This document shows positions 44,421-44,551 of a stretch of DNA of 44,551 bases, in pieces. Numbering within the stretch: the stretch's first letter is position 1; every line of letters begins with the position of its first letter. The stretch is from Actinomycetota bacterium (GTDB lineage Bacteria; Actinomycetota; Acidimicrobiia; Spongiisociales; UBA5794): positions 1 through 44,551 of the forward strand of contig JASJYA010000003.1 of the NCBI GenBank assembly GCA_030125685.1, in the 5' to 3' direction. Below the pieces are notes generated by a model. The model did not search any database and was not told where the DNA came from. It saw only the letters and a list, made by a program, of their open reading frames with translations. The position numbers were made by a program, and so were the translations under genes.

Positions 44421-44520
44421 CTGACACCTGACATTTTCGGGCATCTGGCATCTGGTGTCAGGTCACAGGTCACAGGTCGGAACGGGCTGGCTGTCACCTG
44501 TCACCTGTTATCTGTCTTAC
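44421..44520. repeat. heptamer-periodic array with inverted arms
   Basis: ggcatct ggcatct ggtgtca ggtcaca ggtcaca ggtcgga ... ctgtcacctgtcacctgttatctgtc. Confidence 0.85.
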
Positions 44521-44551
44521 CCACAAACCACTGTGTAAGTCGATTTTGTCA

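Overview
This is a GC-rich chromosomal window, probably from an actinobacterium. The lexA/recA/miaAB/dapF/nrdR/cinA/rimO/ftsK/rnj/dapA neighbourhood and actinobacterial-type LexA boxes suggest an Acidimicrobiia-like lineage, but this is inference.

Housekeeping content: a tRNA Gly-Cys-Val cluster, dut, nrdR, lexA with a divergent LysM gene, dapF, miaA, miaB, rny, recA, thpR, cinA, rimO, a PHP phosphatase, ftsK, rnj, dapA, a CnoX-like thioredoxin-TPR protein, dapB, an M16 peptidase and arfB.

Accessory points of interest:
(1) A CobT-like HExxH+VWA protein next to a CobS-like AAA protein, with non-canonical Walker A (GKD) and Walker B (LSE) and no cobN in the window.
(2) A compact RpiR-linked operon: KamA-type radical SAM aminomutase, 3-oxoacid/3-oxoadipate CoA-transferase A/B, and a class III aminotransferase. 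It reads like an alpha-to-beta amino acid degradation route.
(3) A PabB-PabC fusion with an in-frame internal deletion that removes catalytic parts of both halves.
(4) Degenerate 7-bp-periodic intergenic arrays (GGTNNCA / TGNNACC), two of which abut start codons.
(5) BIME-like inverted pairs of a roughly 58-bp repeat.
(6) Two very long perfect hairpins.
(7) A truncated yajQ paralogue followed by a frameshifted IS1595-like element.

All calls come from reading the sequence and supplied ORFs. No database search was run.
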